46,998 nucleotides of DNA from positions 1 through 46,998 of the forward strand of contig JADGAM010000013.1 of assembly GCA_015232015.1 (NCBI GenBank), given 5' to 3'. This document shows positions 37,253-46,300 of the stretch, one piece after another; the first letter of the stretch is position 1; every line of letters begins with the position of its first letter. The notes under the pieces were generated by a model. It was given only the letters and a program-made list of their open reading frames with translations, searched no databases and was not told the origin of the DNA. The DNA is from Oligoflexia bacterium (GTDB lineage: Bacteria > Bdellovibrionota > Bacteriovoracia > Bacteriovoracales > Bacteriovoracaceae). The position numbers and the translations under genes are program-made.

Positions 37253-39037
37253 ATGCTTGAAAATTTATCTAATAAACAAAAACCAATTTATGTTTGTTTA
37301 TTCTTAGTTACATTTATTCACATAAATTTTTCTATGGTATCGACGTCTTTTGCTGATGAATCGGAAAAAATGGTAAAGGAAATCTTGAAAACAAAAAAAG
37401 TTTCCAGTAATAGTACTGTTACAAGGGATGCTTTAATGCTATCTAATATGGCCTCCGATCAAAAATTCTACGATCAATGCTTACAAAATAAATTGTGCAA
37501 ACAACGTTACAGTTTAAAATTACTAGCGGATAAAAAAGATTTTGATAATGAAAAAATAAAATTATCTAATTTATCAAAAGCACTAGGTTACCTAGTTAAA
37601 GATTCTCACTCGGAAATAAAAAATACTATAAGTGGTCAAAAGGCCCTCGCAACATTATTAGCGGATTTTGATTTCGAATCACTATCACGTGCTGAAAGTA
37701 TACTAACAACTTTAAAAAATCATATTAACAAGAAAAAATATTATGAAGAAAATATGAAAAGTATTGATTATGAATTAAAAGGAAGAAAAGTAGTAATAGA
37801 TACTATGAATTTACATGATATATCTGAAAATAAAAAATCATATGACACATGTTACGAAGATAAAATATGCAAAGCTAGGTATGGTTTAACTGAAGCAAAA
37901 TGGAATAGCGTAGAAGCTGCTAAATTAAAAGGTTTATCCCAGATGTTTAATCTATATATCTCTCAAAATTATCCTGAAAAAACTATAGATCATGATGTTG
38001 TATATCGTTCGGTGAGCATGAATGATGTATTTGAAAATAATCCTTTCGATTCACAATTAATATTGCGTGCAAAAGAGATTTTAAAAGATCATCCTGCTAA
38101 ATCACTGGACAGCTTTTTAACAGAATTGAACACTAGAGAAAAAACCGCAAAAGCATTAGAAGAAAAAAAATTAGCTGATGAAAAAAAACTAAGGGAAATA
38201 GCAGAAAAGGAAAAAAACTTTGATACAAAAAAGTGGTTAGATCTTTTTACTGTTATAGACCATAATGCTGATCTTGATAAAGCACATATAATTTTAATTG
38301 GAGATGAAGACCATTCTAATAAACTATCACGAAGTGCAAGAAGGGCCCTGGTTAAAAACCTTGTAAAATCTCAACAAAATTCACTTTACAATGTTGTATT
38401 AAATGAGGCCAGTGATCAATCGTTAGTATCAGATAATGGGAAAATGGGAATGAAAAGCACTGATAATCTGGTATTAGGTCATTGGGATCATCAAACACTT
38501 CAAAATAAGTTAAAAGATGCAGTTTCACAATATAGTAAAGTCGATGCAGAATTAAAAAAACTAAAAGAGGGCCCTTCTAATTGTAAATATTTTGATGAAT
38601 TAAATAATTTAAATACTAAACGTAATTATTTATTGGATAAAATAGACACATTTACTGATAAACGAACGTTAAACATGAAAGAAGTCGTTGATGACATTCA
38701 TAAAATTGAAATAAAAGATATTGATGTAAAAAAATTGGGAAGGATAATAATAATATCTGGAGATGATCATTTTAGAAATGGCCGTAATGGCCATGAATAT
38801 AAACAAATAGTAAATGGCCATACCTTTATTTATATTGTTGCTAATAAAGAAAAGATATCAGATTTTAAAAGAAAACAGAAAGGTGAAGAACATGTCTCTA
38901 AGATTGAAGAAAAATATTTAAAAGAGGCTGAAAATTTTGTTCAATCACTAGTAGATTCTAGAAGAAGTGATCCTGTGGGAACGAGGGAAAATTTGATTAA
39001 TGCTATAAAACAAAAAATCCAAGAAAAAAGGCAATAA
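37253..39037 (+). CDS. Exported protein with duplicated Cys modules and two GxxH motifs (TraB/ChaN-like suspected)
   Basis: A 594-aa protein with a signal peptide (PIYVCLFLVTFIHINFSMVSTSFA). The N-terminal half has two copies of a module: FYDQCLQNKLCKQRYSL and SYDTCYEDKICKARYGL, each followed by a helical region of about 80 residues. The C-terminal half holds HIILIGDEDH and, after a helical insert, RIIIISGDDHFRNG. This is the same strand-GxxH/strand-GxxH plan seen at 289-1263, so they are likely distant relatives. A central Lys/Glu-rich helix joins the halves. Function unknown; a metal-dependent hydrolase of the TraB/ChaN type is an inference. Converges on the DUF333-like gene. Confidence 0.6.
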   Translation: MLENLSNKQKPIYVCLFLVTFIHINFSMVSTSFADESEKMVKEILKTKKVSSNSTVTRDALMLSNMASDQKFYDQCLQNKLCKQRYSLKLLADKKDFDNEKIKLSNLSKALGYLVKDSHSEIKNTISGQKALATLLADFDFESLSRAESILTTLKNHINKKKYYEENMKSIDYELKGRKVVIDTMNLHDISENKKSYDTCYEDKICKARYGLTEAKWNSVEAAKLKGLSQMFNLYISQNYPEKTIDHDVVYRSVSMNDVFENNPFDSQLILRAKEILKDHPAKSLDSFLTELNTREKTAKALEEKKLADEKKLREIAEKEKNFDTKKWLDLFTVIDHNADLDKAHIILIGDEDHSNKLSRSARRALVKNLVKSQQNSLYNVVLNEASDQSLVSDNGKMGMKSTDNLVLGHWDHQTLQNKLKDAVSQYSKVDAELKKLKEGPSNCKYFDELNNLNTKRNYLLDKIDTFTDKRTLNMKEVVDDIHKIEIKDIDVKKLGRIIIISGDDHFRNGRNGHEYKQIVNGHTFIYIVANKEKISDFKRKQKGEEHVSKIEEKYLKEAENFVQSLVDSRRSDPVGTRENLINAIKQKIQEKRQ

Positions 39038-39041
39038 ATAG

Positions 39042-39058
39042 ATAAGTTCTGAACTTAT
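39042..39058. terminator. Possible bidirectional terminator hairpin
   Basis: ATAAGTT (39042-39048), a CTG loop and AACTTAT (39052-39058) form a 7-bp stem in the 29-bp gap between two convergent genes. The stem is AT-rich and the following T-run is weak. Confidence 0.4.
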
Positions 39059-39066
39059 AATTTAAA

Positions 39067-39501
39067 TCATTTTGTTGATAATCTTATTAAATCCCAACTA
39101 AGTGAAATACTTTTATCTTTCCACATACAAGCACTTATCTCATCATTTTTTTCTGTATATAAAACTATAGGGTGACCACTGGCCTTTAGACAAGTCATAC
39201 TAGCAATATTTTTTCCTCCTAATTTAGTATTTCCGTTATATCTTTCTATCATAATTTTTTTTTCAGCAACTTTTGTGGAGGCACATCCTTCTTTTAAACA
39301 ACTTTCATCTTGATAAATCTGATAACCAGAATGATCAATAAAAGATAATGAGTGAGCTTTTTTTATATCCCTAAAATAAACATTACTCACAACTTTTGAA
39401 TTTAAATCATTTGCATATACCATTGAATTGTAAAAACATCCATATTGGTAAATAACTAAACCAATAAAGAAATAGATTCTTATTTTTGTTTTTGAATTCA
39501 T
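39067..39501 (-). CDS. Small exported protein, DUF333-like
   Basis: A 144-aa protein with an N-terminal hydrophobic segment (YFFIGLVIYQYGCF). The C-terminal 50 residues follow the DUF333 (putative hemolysin) pattern: ASMTCLKASGHPIVLYT, then ACMWKDKSISLSWDLIR, resembling the family's ASxxCxxxGG and CxFxDGSxxxxWALxRG. Other cysteines (ESCLKEGC) suggest disulfides. The YGC in the hydrophobic region is not a clear lipobox. The role of DUF333 proteins is not established. It converges with the exported GxxH protein gene and lies 121 bp before PLD paralogue 2. Confidence 0.55.
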   Translation of the reverse strand: MNSKTKIRIYFFIGLVIYQYGCFYNSMVYANDLNSKVVSNVYFRDIKKAHSLSFIDHSGYQIYQDESCLKEGCASTKVAEKKIMIERYNGNTKLGGKNIASMTCLKASGHPIVLYTEKNDEISACMWKDKSISLSWDLIRLSTK

Positions 39502-39622
39502 AAATTAGCCATTTTTTTTCTTGTAAAATTTATTAATTTTATAAAATGTTTCAATCAATTATTACTTAATTCTACTTTTACCTTTATCTTTTAACAACTC
39601 CTTTGAAAAAAATATCTACAAT

Positions 39623-41770
39623 CTACAACATATTTTCAATCAACAATCCAAACTTCATAGTCATTCTATATTTTCCTGGTTTTGGGTTACGATATTCTTT
39701 AATTTTATTTAGAGTTAAAAATCTAGATTTTAAAAGATCAATTTCAAAATAATGGGCCAGTTCTCTGGCCAAATTTTCTCCTTCAAAGATTACTGCTGAT
39801 TCAGTGTTTTTTCTACTTGATGAATCTAAGTTATACGCGCCAACTATTCCTACTCTCCTATCAACAACCATAAATTTAGAGTGCATGGTTCCGTCTGTAC
39901 GTTTTCTATCTTTCATTATCAAATCAAGTTCTGCATCCCCGATAGATTCACCGCCATCACTTTTACCAATATACATACCAACCCATTCATAAATTTTAAG
40001 CTCCTCAGGGGTTTTTGGCCTTGTATATATGTATGAAGCTGAAGCTGAATTTCTTTTACCGTAAGCAGGTTCTACAAGTTCGAGGTAGCGATAGCGACCA
40101 ACAATTGTCATCATTGGAAGGTCATTTGTTTCAGGTGAGTTTGATAAAATTCTAACTTTCACCCCCCTCAATGAAGCATTAATTAATGCCTTTCTCATTT
40201 CTGGTTGAGGAATAAAATATGCATTTGCAATTAAAATTTCATCCTTGGCCTTATTTATTAAATCAATGTAAGCAGAAAAAATATAATCTTCTTTTTCATC
40301 GGGGCGAGACAAGAGAGCTCTTACTCTATCAACTGACATATAATTAGGTGAGCTCTTTATCATTCTAGCATTACCCTCCACGTCTGCTATTCCTACATAA
40401 CCGTCCAAAAATTTTTGCATATTAAACTTAACTTTTTCAGCAGTTTTGGACTCTTCTCCACTTAACTCTAAATACTCTTCCGATTTATCTTCCTTAAAGG
40501 CCAAATATTTTTCTCTCTCCGTTTGTGGATTGTAAGGATTAAAACACCAATCATCAAACATATAGGTTTTATACATTATACCTTTTATTTTAAAATTCCT
40601 TAAAAAAGCATTGTAAAAATCCCCTACAATTTCACCTTTCATAGCAATGTCTTGGTCTCTCCAATTATCTTTGCCAGGACCAGTTAATCTAAAATACTCT
40701 TGAGAGATATTAATTCCACCAACTATGGCCATACTAGTTGTTGATCGACCTGCTAACTCTCCATCAACTATCCACATCTTTTCATGATTCCTTCTAATTA
40801 ATTTTCCAGCATCTAAACCTTGAAGTTCGTTTCTTACCAGTTTACCAGCACAAGAATAACCAAATACGCGAATACCGGATGCCATAAGATTATTAAGCAT
40901 CTTTAAAGAATTTTTTTGAACATTCTTCCCTTGTCCTTTATCAAATAAAGAAAAACCATCTACAATAACTTTTACATCTACTCCTTGTTCCTTCTTTTTT
41001 ATTAAAAGATCAGTTGTGAATTTACCTGATTCATCTCCTCTAAAAATCAGATATTGAGCATAGATAGATTTTTTAGCATTTATTAGTGTTGTATATCTCT
41101 CATAAAAAGACATCTCTCCTCTAAGTAATGCCAATTTTTCATTTTCATCATCTCTTATAACACCTGCATTCGCTCCACTTTCATAAGGAATTCCTCCAAT
41201 AAATTCTCCCTCTAGATTTTCTGCTATCTCCTGCTCAATACGTTTAATTTCTTTAATGGCCTTTTTAACTTTTAACTTATGACATAAATTTGCTAAGTCT
41301 CTTAGCTGAGAGATGGCATCGTCTCTCTCTTCTTTTGTATCAAAATATAAATCTGATCTCCGCATTAGTTGAGGAATAACCCCAAAAGCGATGTGGTATG
41401 TACCTTTGTATTTTAAAACTTTAGAGTGTGGATTAAGTGTTGAGAGATCATAATTATCTCTCCATAAAAGACCGTTTTCAGAGTAAGTTTCTAGATTAAC
41501 TTCACAATTATTAATATACATATTTTGCATTAATGGTGTTTGGCCATCATTAACGTTAAATGCAAAATTATAATTACGAGATAAGTGGGCCGATATTTGA
41601 GATATCTCTGCTAAATGATCATCAACTGATGATTTAGAGTAAGTTGTTAGCGGAATGGAGATTAAAATTGAAATGAGTATAAGAAAGAACGCAATTTGTT
41701 CAAGAGGGATTTTTAATATTTTTAAGATTTTTAAGATTTTAAATTTGGATGTTTCTTTGTTAAACTTCAT
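39623..41770 (-). CDS. Exported phospholipase D-like protein with two HKD motifs (paralogue 2)
   Basis: A 715-aa protein of the PLD superfamily. A signal sequence follows a repetitive KILKILKILKI stretch. The first HKD is HEKMWIVD with GGINISQEY after it; the second is HSKFMVVDRRVGIVGAYNLDSSSRKNTE. Both catalytic motifs are intact. It has the two-domain cardiolipin synthase layout but with an exported N-terminus and a 200-residue N-terminal extension. Divergent from pgpA across 128 bp, which could indicate shared phospholipid metabolism (inference). It is a relative of the PLD gene at 15335-17365. AAGGAAC precedes the ATG. Confidence 0.86.
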   Translation of the reverse strand: MKFNKETSKFKILKILKILKIPLEQIAFFLILISILISIPLTTYSKSSVDDHLAEISQISAHLSRNYNFAFNVNDGQTPLMQNMYINNCEVNLETYSENGLLWRDNYDLSTLNPHSKVLKYKGTYHIAFGVIPQLMRRSDLYFDTKEERDDAISQLRDLANLCHKLKVKKAIKEIKRIEQEIAENLEGEFIGGIPYESGANAGVIRDDENEKLALLRGEMSFYERYTTLINAKKSIYAQYLIFRGDESGKFTTDLLIKKKEQGVDVKVIVDGFSLFDKGQGKNVQKNSLKMLNNLMASGIRVFGYSCAGKLVRNELQGLDAGKLIRRNHEKMWIVDGELAGRSTTSMAIVGGINISQEYFRLTGPGKDNWRDQDIAMKGEIVGDFYNAFLRNFKIKGIMYKTYMFDDWCFNPYNPQTEREKYLAFKEDKSEEYLELSGEESKTAEKVKFNMQKFLDGYVGIADVEGNARMIKSSPNYMSVDRVRALLSRPDEKEDYIFSAYIDLINKAKDEILIANAYFIPQPEMRKALINASLRGVKVRILSNSPETNDLPMMTIVGRYRYLELVEPAYGKRNSASASYIYTRPKTPEELKIYEWVGMYIGKSDGGESIGDAELDLIMKDRKRTDGTMHSKFMVVDRRVGIVGAYNLDSSSRKNTESAVIFEGENLARELAHYFEIDLLKSRFLTLNKIKEYRNPKPGKYRMTMKFGLLIENML

Positions 41771-41898
41771 AATGTTTTGTTCCTTTGATAAAAATTACCT
41801 ATATAATATAAATTTTTGAGACGATGCATCTAAAACTTTACGCTTTATATCAAAGAGATTTTAATTTAACAACACATTAATTTTAAAGATTAATAAAA

Positions 41899-42432
41899 AT
41901 GCTTAAACCATTAATTAAAGTAAATAATTCTTTAAAATCTTGTTGCAAAATAGTTGCAACTTTTGGGGGTGTGGGCCTTATTCCCTGGGCACCAGGGACC
42001 TTTGGTTCAATATGTGCTATTCCTCTATTTTTACTTCTTCCTCATACTTTTATTATTACTATTATAACTATTATTACTTTATTTATCGTGGGAATTATTA
42101 CCTCTCACCTGTATGAAAATTATTTTCATACTCATGATCCTAAAGAGGTAGTAATAGATGAGGTTTTGGGGCAGTATATTACCTTGACTGGTATACAAAC
42201 ATTCATTAATTATAAAAATGATTTTTTAAACTCCTCAATAACCATCATTGTTTTATCTTTTATATTATTTCGAATCTTTGACATCTTAAAACCTTGGCCA
42301 ATCTCTATTGCCAATGATCGACTCAAAGGAGGAATAGGCATTATCTTAGACGATGTACTCGCTGCATTTTTTGCAATTATAACGTTTGTCATTCTATCAT
42401 TTATCGTTTTAAATGCTTTAAAATATTCTTAG
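41899..42432 (+). CDS. pgpA: Phosphatidylglycerophosphatase A
   Basis: A 177-aa inner-membrane phosphatase that makes phosphatidylglycerol from its phosphate precursor. The family signature begins with GLIPWAPGTFGS and continues with VVIDEVLGQYITL, FRIFDILKPWPI and GGIGIILDDVLAAFFA. Four hydrophobic segments are visible. First gene of a probable operon, with ytfJ 33 bp after its stop and mutM 12 bp after that. No strong ribosome-binding site is seen upstream. The 128-bp gap to the PLD gene must contain divergent promoters. Confidence 0.93.
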   Translation: MLKPLIKVNNSLKSCCKIVATFGGVGLIPWAPGTFGSICAIPLFLLLPHTFIITIITIITLFIVGIITSHLYENYFHTHDPKEVVIDEVLGQYITLTGIQTFINYKNDFLNSSITIIVLSFILFRIFDILKPWPISIANDRLKGGIGIILDDVLAAFFAIITFVILSFIVLNALKYS

Positions 42433-42465
42433 CACTTTTAACACAAACTTGTGAGGTATGAACAA

Positions 42466-43020
42466 ATGAAAATTCAAAAAATTACACTCTTTCTTTATCT
42501 CGTCTTATTATCATTATCATTATCATTATCACTCTCTCCACTCTTTGCTGCTGAATTAAAAATTGGAGAAATACCAAAGGAGATTAAATTAGAGGGAGAG
42601 CTCGGAGGGAGAGTTGATGGAACTGCATTTTCAACCTCCGAGATTAAAGGGAAAGTATATACCATCATGTATGTTGATCCTGATGAAAAAGACATTAACC
42701 AAAATCTTGAGGTGGCCTTAAAAGCAGAAAATTTTCCTAAAGATCGATATGGTTCCATTGCCATAATTAATATGGATGCGACTTGGAAACCTAATGTATT
42801 TATTAATTCCGCTTTAAAAGAAAAACAACAAAAATTTCCTAACACCATTTATGTTAAAGATATTAAAAAATCATTAGTAAAAGAGTGGAACATGGCAGAT
42901 GATGCCTATGATGTTTTAACTTTTAACAAAGAAGGAAGGTTACTCTTTTCTAAATCCGGAAAATTTACCGATGAAGATATTGCTAAACTCATTACAATTA
43001 TCAAAGATGCCTTAAAATAA
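42466..43020 (+). CDS. ytfJ: YtfJ-like periplasmic protein
   Basis: A 184-aa protein. GAGG at 42453-42456 lies 9 nt before the ATG at 42466, giving MKIQKI; a GTG at 42451 would place the site inside the gene. The signal peptide core is LSLSLSLSP, from an ATTATC array. The mature part fits the YtfJ family (thioredoxin-like fold without CxxC): a GRVDGTAFSTSEIKGKVYTIMYVDPDEKD segment near its start, then IAIINMDATWKPN, VYDVLTFNKEGRL-type C-terminal strand. The function of YtfJ is not established. Lies between pgpA and mutM. Confidence 0.75.
   Translation: MKIQKITLFLYLVLLSLSLSLSLSPLFAAELKIGEIPKEIKLEGELGGRVDGTAFSTSEIKGKVYTIMYVDPDEKDINQNLEVALKAENFPKDRYGSIAIINMDATWKPNVFINSALKEKQQKFPNTIYVKDIKKSLVKEWNMADDAYDVLTFNKEGRLLFSKSGKFTDEDIAKLITIIKDALK
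42505..42530 (+). repeat. ATTATC hexamer array in the ytfJ signal peptide
   Basis: About four ATTATC units encode Leu-Ser pairs in the hydrophobic core of the signal peptide. Confidence 0.85.
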
Positions 43021-43032
43021 AAAATAAAAATC

Positions 43033-43911
43033 ATGCCTGAATTAGCTGAAGTTGAAACTATTAGATCCCAATTACAACGTTTCCTGCCTCTTGAAATAGT
43101 AAATATTTCTACTTCTTCTTTTGCAAATAATTTTATAAAAAAAACAAAAAGTAATTTTCCCTTTCCTTTACCCACAATTGAAGGATCTTCTTTAATTAAA
43201 ATTAATCGTCATGGAAAATATCTTATTTTTCAGTTTAATAATGTTAGCATCAATGTTAGCAGCAACGTTAGCAATGATCAAAATCAACTATATCTACTTT
43301 CTCATCTAGGAATGTCCGGTTATTGGCAAATTAGACAAAAAAATAATAATAGTATTAAGCTTAAACACGTACATCTCTCTTTAGTTGGAAAAGATATTTC
43401 TTTTGATTATATTGATCCAAGAAGATTTGGAATGTTTGCGTTGATGGATCAAAAAAATCTCAAATTAAAACTTACTACACAAGGTCCTGACTTAACTTCT
43501 AAAAAGTTAAATACTACTCATATTAAAAAGGCCTTGCTTCGTTACCCTAATCGCTCATTAAAAAAAATATTATTAGATCAAACATTATTTGCTGGAATGG
43601 GAAATTATCTGGCCAACGAGGTATGTGCTCATGCTCGAATACTTCCCTGCAGATTAGCAAAAGACATCTTGATCCAAGAGGTTTCTACTATTAATAAGAC
43701 CATAAAAAAGGTTGTTAATATTGCAATTAAAAGTAAAGGAACAACTCTTAGTAAAGGTGGTTACAAGAACGCTGAAGGCGAATTTGGCAAAGGTATAAAT
43801 AATCTTGTAGTTTTTTATCAAGAGATATGTGGGATGTGTGGCCAGGAAAAGGTAGTAAAAACCTATATTGACGGTAGAGGAACTTATTATTGTCCAAAAT
43901 GCCAACACTAA
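43033..43911 (+). CDS. mutM: Formamidopyrimidine-DNA glycosylase (Fpg)
   Basis: A 292-aa base-excision repair enzyme that removes oxidised purines such as 8-oxoG. It starts MPELAEVET (P2 nucleophile and E3; the usual PEL-P-EVET has A at position 5). The conserved Lys is in INRHGKYLIF, followed by LSHLGMSGYW, DPRRFGM and FAGMGNYLANEV (helix-two-turn-helix). The C-terminal zinc finger is CGMCGQ with CPKC and DGRGTYYC. A three-unit 12-bp repeat (43240-43272) adds a Val-Ser-Asn loop between the first strands. Last gene of the pgpA-ytfJ-mutM set, and convergent with the outer-membrane protein gene. Confidence 0.94.
   Translation: MPELAEVETIRSQLQRFLPLEIVNISTSSFANNFIKKTKSNFPFPLPTIEGSSLIKINRHGKYLIFQFNNVSINVSSNVSNDQNQLYLLSHLGMSGYWQIRQKNNNSIKLKHVHLSLVGKDISFDYIDPRRFGMFALMDQKNLKLKLTTQGPDLTSKKLNTTHIKKALLRYPNRSLKKILLDQTLFAGMGNYLANEVCAHARILPCRLAKDILIQEVSTINKTIKKVVNIAIKSKGTTLSKGGYKNAEGEFGKGINNLVVFYQEICGMCGQEKVVKTYIDGRGTYYCPKCQH
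43240..43272 (+). repeat. Twelve-bp repeats inside mutM
   Basis: AATGTTAGC with an ATC or AGC spacer recurs three times (the third as AACGTTAGC). It encodes a short Asn/Val/Ser loop. Confidence 0.8.
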
Positions 43912-43940
43912 GTCAACACTAGACTCACATTAGTCCAGCA

Positions 43941-45188
43941 CTAAAAAGATAATTCACCATAACCTAGCAATTGATTTGATACTGGATAAGAACCAAACTC
44001 AGACCCTCTATCACCCGAAAAAAACATTGAACGAATACCCATGCGAGCATTTTGATTAGAAAATGAATAGGAAATTTCTGGTATCAAGAGGGAACTTTGA
44101 TCGTCATTATTTGTCACTAAACTAAAACCTACTCTTAAATTTTTTTTCATAAATGATTCTAAAAATATACCTATATAACGATAGCTTTGTGAGTTTGAAA
44201 AAAGCACATAATCATTATAATAAAGTTCATAATTAGATAGAAATTGATTAAATTCCTTGCTAGACCAATTTTTCCTATCGTAATAATATTCTACATTAAT
44301 TTGCAAAGCATCTACCCATCTGACAGTAGAAAAATTAATCTTACTCCGTAAACCAACTAAAAATGCAGGAAAAATTGTATGATCTGCATTTTCAGCACGA
44401 TCTATAGTAAATTTTTCTCTTTCACTTCTTAATAATCCTTCTGCATAAGTTGAAATATCAACACTTTGAAAGATAGTTTTCACATAATTAAAATTTGCTC
44501 CCCAACTAGGTTTTTGATTTCCTCTCCATTTCGCAAAAAAGAATCCTCCAAAACTATTTACATTAAAACTAATTCGAGGAACCAATTGTACATCACTGGC
44601 CTTTAAAACTTGATAAGGCGGCCTTTCAGGTATGGTTACGACATATAATTCAGGAGTAAAATATTCAAAATAAAAGGACGATAATCTTAAAAAAGAATTT
44701 CCTTCTGCCTCCTCTAATGGGCGTAAAGGATCTCTGTTATAATTAATTACATCCAAAGGATAAAAAAAGATCCCGCTTCCCCAGGAAACAAATTTTTTTC
44801 CAAATACAACACTCCAATCATCTCCTTGAAAATCAATATATGCCGCCTTTAAATATGTTTTATCTTTTTTAGAGGAAGTTTCTATACTTGCACGATTAAA
44901 ATCCACTGGAGCATAAATCCCTTCAAATTTTACATATCCTTTTGCATCTTTATAATTGCCTTTAGCACTAATTCCAGCTCTAGTATAAAACTCTTCTTCA
45001 TTCAAATTTAATCTATTAGCAGGATTAAGCGGTGAATCATCTCTTGCTTTTTGAGTTCCTGTTTCATTATAAACATCACCCTTAAATTCAATTGCCAAAA
45101 CATTAAAAGAAAATAAAACAAAGCAAAAACATAGTTTACTAATTAATAGTTGATTAAAAAATTTTGGAATTACTTTTATTTTTTTCAT
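43941..45188 (-). CDS. Outer-membrane beta-barrel protein
   Basis: A 415-aa protein with a signal peptide (LCFCFVLFSFNVLA) and a long series of amphipathic aromatic strands: YTRAGISAKGNYKDAKGYVKF-like segments, WSVVFGKKFVSWGSG, and others. It ends in GELSF, a terminal Phe typical of BAM-assembled barrels. No family could be named; it might be a porin-like or transport channel. The ATG at 45188 (MKKIKV) gives a standard signal peptide. An in-frame ATG at 45218 would add ten residues; neither has a good Shine-Dalgarno site. Convergent with mutM. Confidence 0.75.
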   Translation of the reverse strand: MKKIKVIPKFFNQLLISKLCFCFVLFSFNVLAIEFKGDVYNETGTQKARDDSPLNPANRLNLNEEEFYTRAGISAKGNYKDAKGYVKFEGIYAPVDFNRASIETSSKKDKTYLKAAYIDFQGDDWSVVFGKKFVSWGSGIFFYPLDVINYNRDPLRPLEEAEGNSFLRLSSFYFEYFTPELYVVTIPERPPYQVLKASDVQLVPRISFNVNSFGGFFFAKWRGNQKPSWGANFNYVKTIFQSVDISTYAEGLLRSEREKFTIDRAENADHTIFPAFLVGLRSKINFSTVRWVDALQINVEYYYDRKNWSSKEFNQFLSNYELYYNDYVLFSNSQSYRYIGIFLESFMKKNLRVGFSLVTNNDDQSSLLIPEISYSFSNQNARMGIRSMFFSGDRGSEFGSYPVSNQLLGYGELSF

Positions 45189-45545
45189 CTTTATTAGAAT
45201 CCATTTAGGGTCTATCATGTTTTTATTATATTTATATTACGTTTAAAAAAAGCAAAAAAAAAGTACTTAACGTACTTAATGATTAAATTACGGTGGCATT
45301 ATGGCCACGCAATTACCTATCGATTACAATGTACTTTAATTTAAATCTAATCCACAACCCTTCAATTTTTAGTTTACTCCTTTAATTGGTATTTTAATTG
45401 CAATGCAACTTGTAGTTTTCTGATCGTATGCTCATTCATAAGATCAGAAAGAACATTCTGGCACTAACCTTAATCTTCTTCTGGTTTGGCATTAAGATAT
45501 TAATATAAACACTTAGAATATAATTTACTTAAAGGAGCTTATAAA
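45189..45545. other. Divergent intergenic region with two inverted repeats
   Basis: No coding frame of note. It holds TTGCA-A-TGCAA at 45398-45408 and TTCTGATC (45418-45425) repeated in inverse as GATCAGAA (45442-45449), with a 16-nt spacer. These may be operator sites for either flanking gene. A weak hairpin GTGGC/GCCAC lies near 45290-45310. An AAAGGAG site precedes the ATG at 45546. No confident promoter could be placed. Confidence 0.5.
45418..45449. promoter_or_regulatory. Inverted repeat, candidate operator
   Basis: A perfect 8-bp inverted repeat with 16-nt spacing, 97 bp upstream of the small exported protein gene. Protein binding is not shown by sequence alone. Confidence 0.4.
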
Positions 45546-46064
45546 ATGAAATCACTTTTAACTATTTCCCTATTAATGATAAGTTTATCATTATTTGCTA
45601 TCGATTCAATTGACTTTATTCCTACAAAACTAACTTTTAAAAAAGGCCTAGATGATGATGTTTCCATGTCGTATTCACAACATGTTTATATCACAATTAA
45701 AAATATCGGAAATCAAGCATACACTAAAACACGTGGATATAACCTTATGGTACAAATTGGAAATACTAAAAAAAGCGCTTTGATTTATGGGCCTGCTTCA
45801 AGCGGTGGTTTAATGGGTGGAACAATTCAACCAGGTCAAGAGGGGCTCGCAATTGTTAAATTACCTCTTGAAACTTTAAAGCATTGCCAGAAATATACAG
45901 TAGGAATAGATTTACTTCGTACAGTTCAATTAGGTGCAATTTCTGTTTTCACAAATGACTTCACCACATTACAAGGCAAAGATACAGCTTCAACAATTTT
46001 ATGCGCGAGGATTACTCCTCTTCATCCAGCAGTTGCCCCAGTTATAATCGATACACTTCACTAG
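45546..46064 (+). CDS. Small exported protein of unknown function, Ig/CARDB-like beta fold suspected
   Basis: A 172-aa protein with a good ribosome-binding site (AAAGGAG) and a typical signal peptide (LLTISLLMISLSLFA). The mature part reads like an Ig-type beta sandwich: VYITIKNIGNQAYTKTRGYNL, a GTIQPGQEGLAIVKLPL strand turn, and two cysteines (HCQKY, ILCARI) that could pair. The ITIKNIGNQ stretch recalls CARDB-type domains. Function unknown. It stands alone before the transposase. Confidence 0.6.
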   Translation: MKSLLTISLLMISLSLFAIDSIDFIPTKLTFKKGLDDDVSMSYSQHVYITIKNIGNQAYTKTRGYNLMVQIGNTKKSALIYGPASSGGLMGGTIQPGQEGLAIVKLPLETLKHCQKYTVGIDLLRTVQLGAISVFTNDFTTLQGKDTASTILCARITPLHPAVAPVIIDTLH

Positions 46065-46300
46065 AATTTTCCAGCGGTTACGAAGCACAATTAATAAATA
46101 AAATTAAACCTTGATATCTAGATTAAATTTCACTCGTAAATTTATCAAAAATCATAATCTGCTGCTAGAAAATTTAAAAATTATTTTTCGGGCAAAAATT
46201 CATAAAAACACTTAATTTTACTGGAATGTACGAAATTGGCCTTTTGTAATTTTCATGCTACCCTCAAGAAAAATTAACCAAAATTTTAAATGGAGGGTTC
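46065..46300. other. AT-rich gap before the transposase; probably includes the IS left end
   Basis: No gene is visible. The IS end cannot be fixed because the other end lies beyond the window. A GGAGGG ribosome-binding site for the transposase sits at its right edge (about 46292-46297). Confidence 0.4.

Noticed and set aside
43912-43940. Hairpin between mutM and the outer-membrane gene as a terminator
   Set aside because: The pairing depends on G-U wobbles and no T-run follows.
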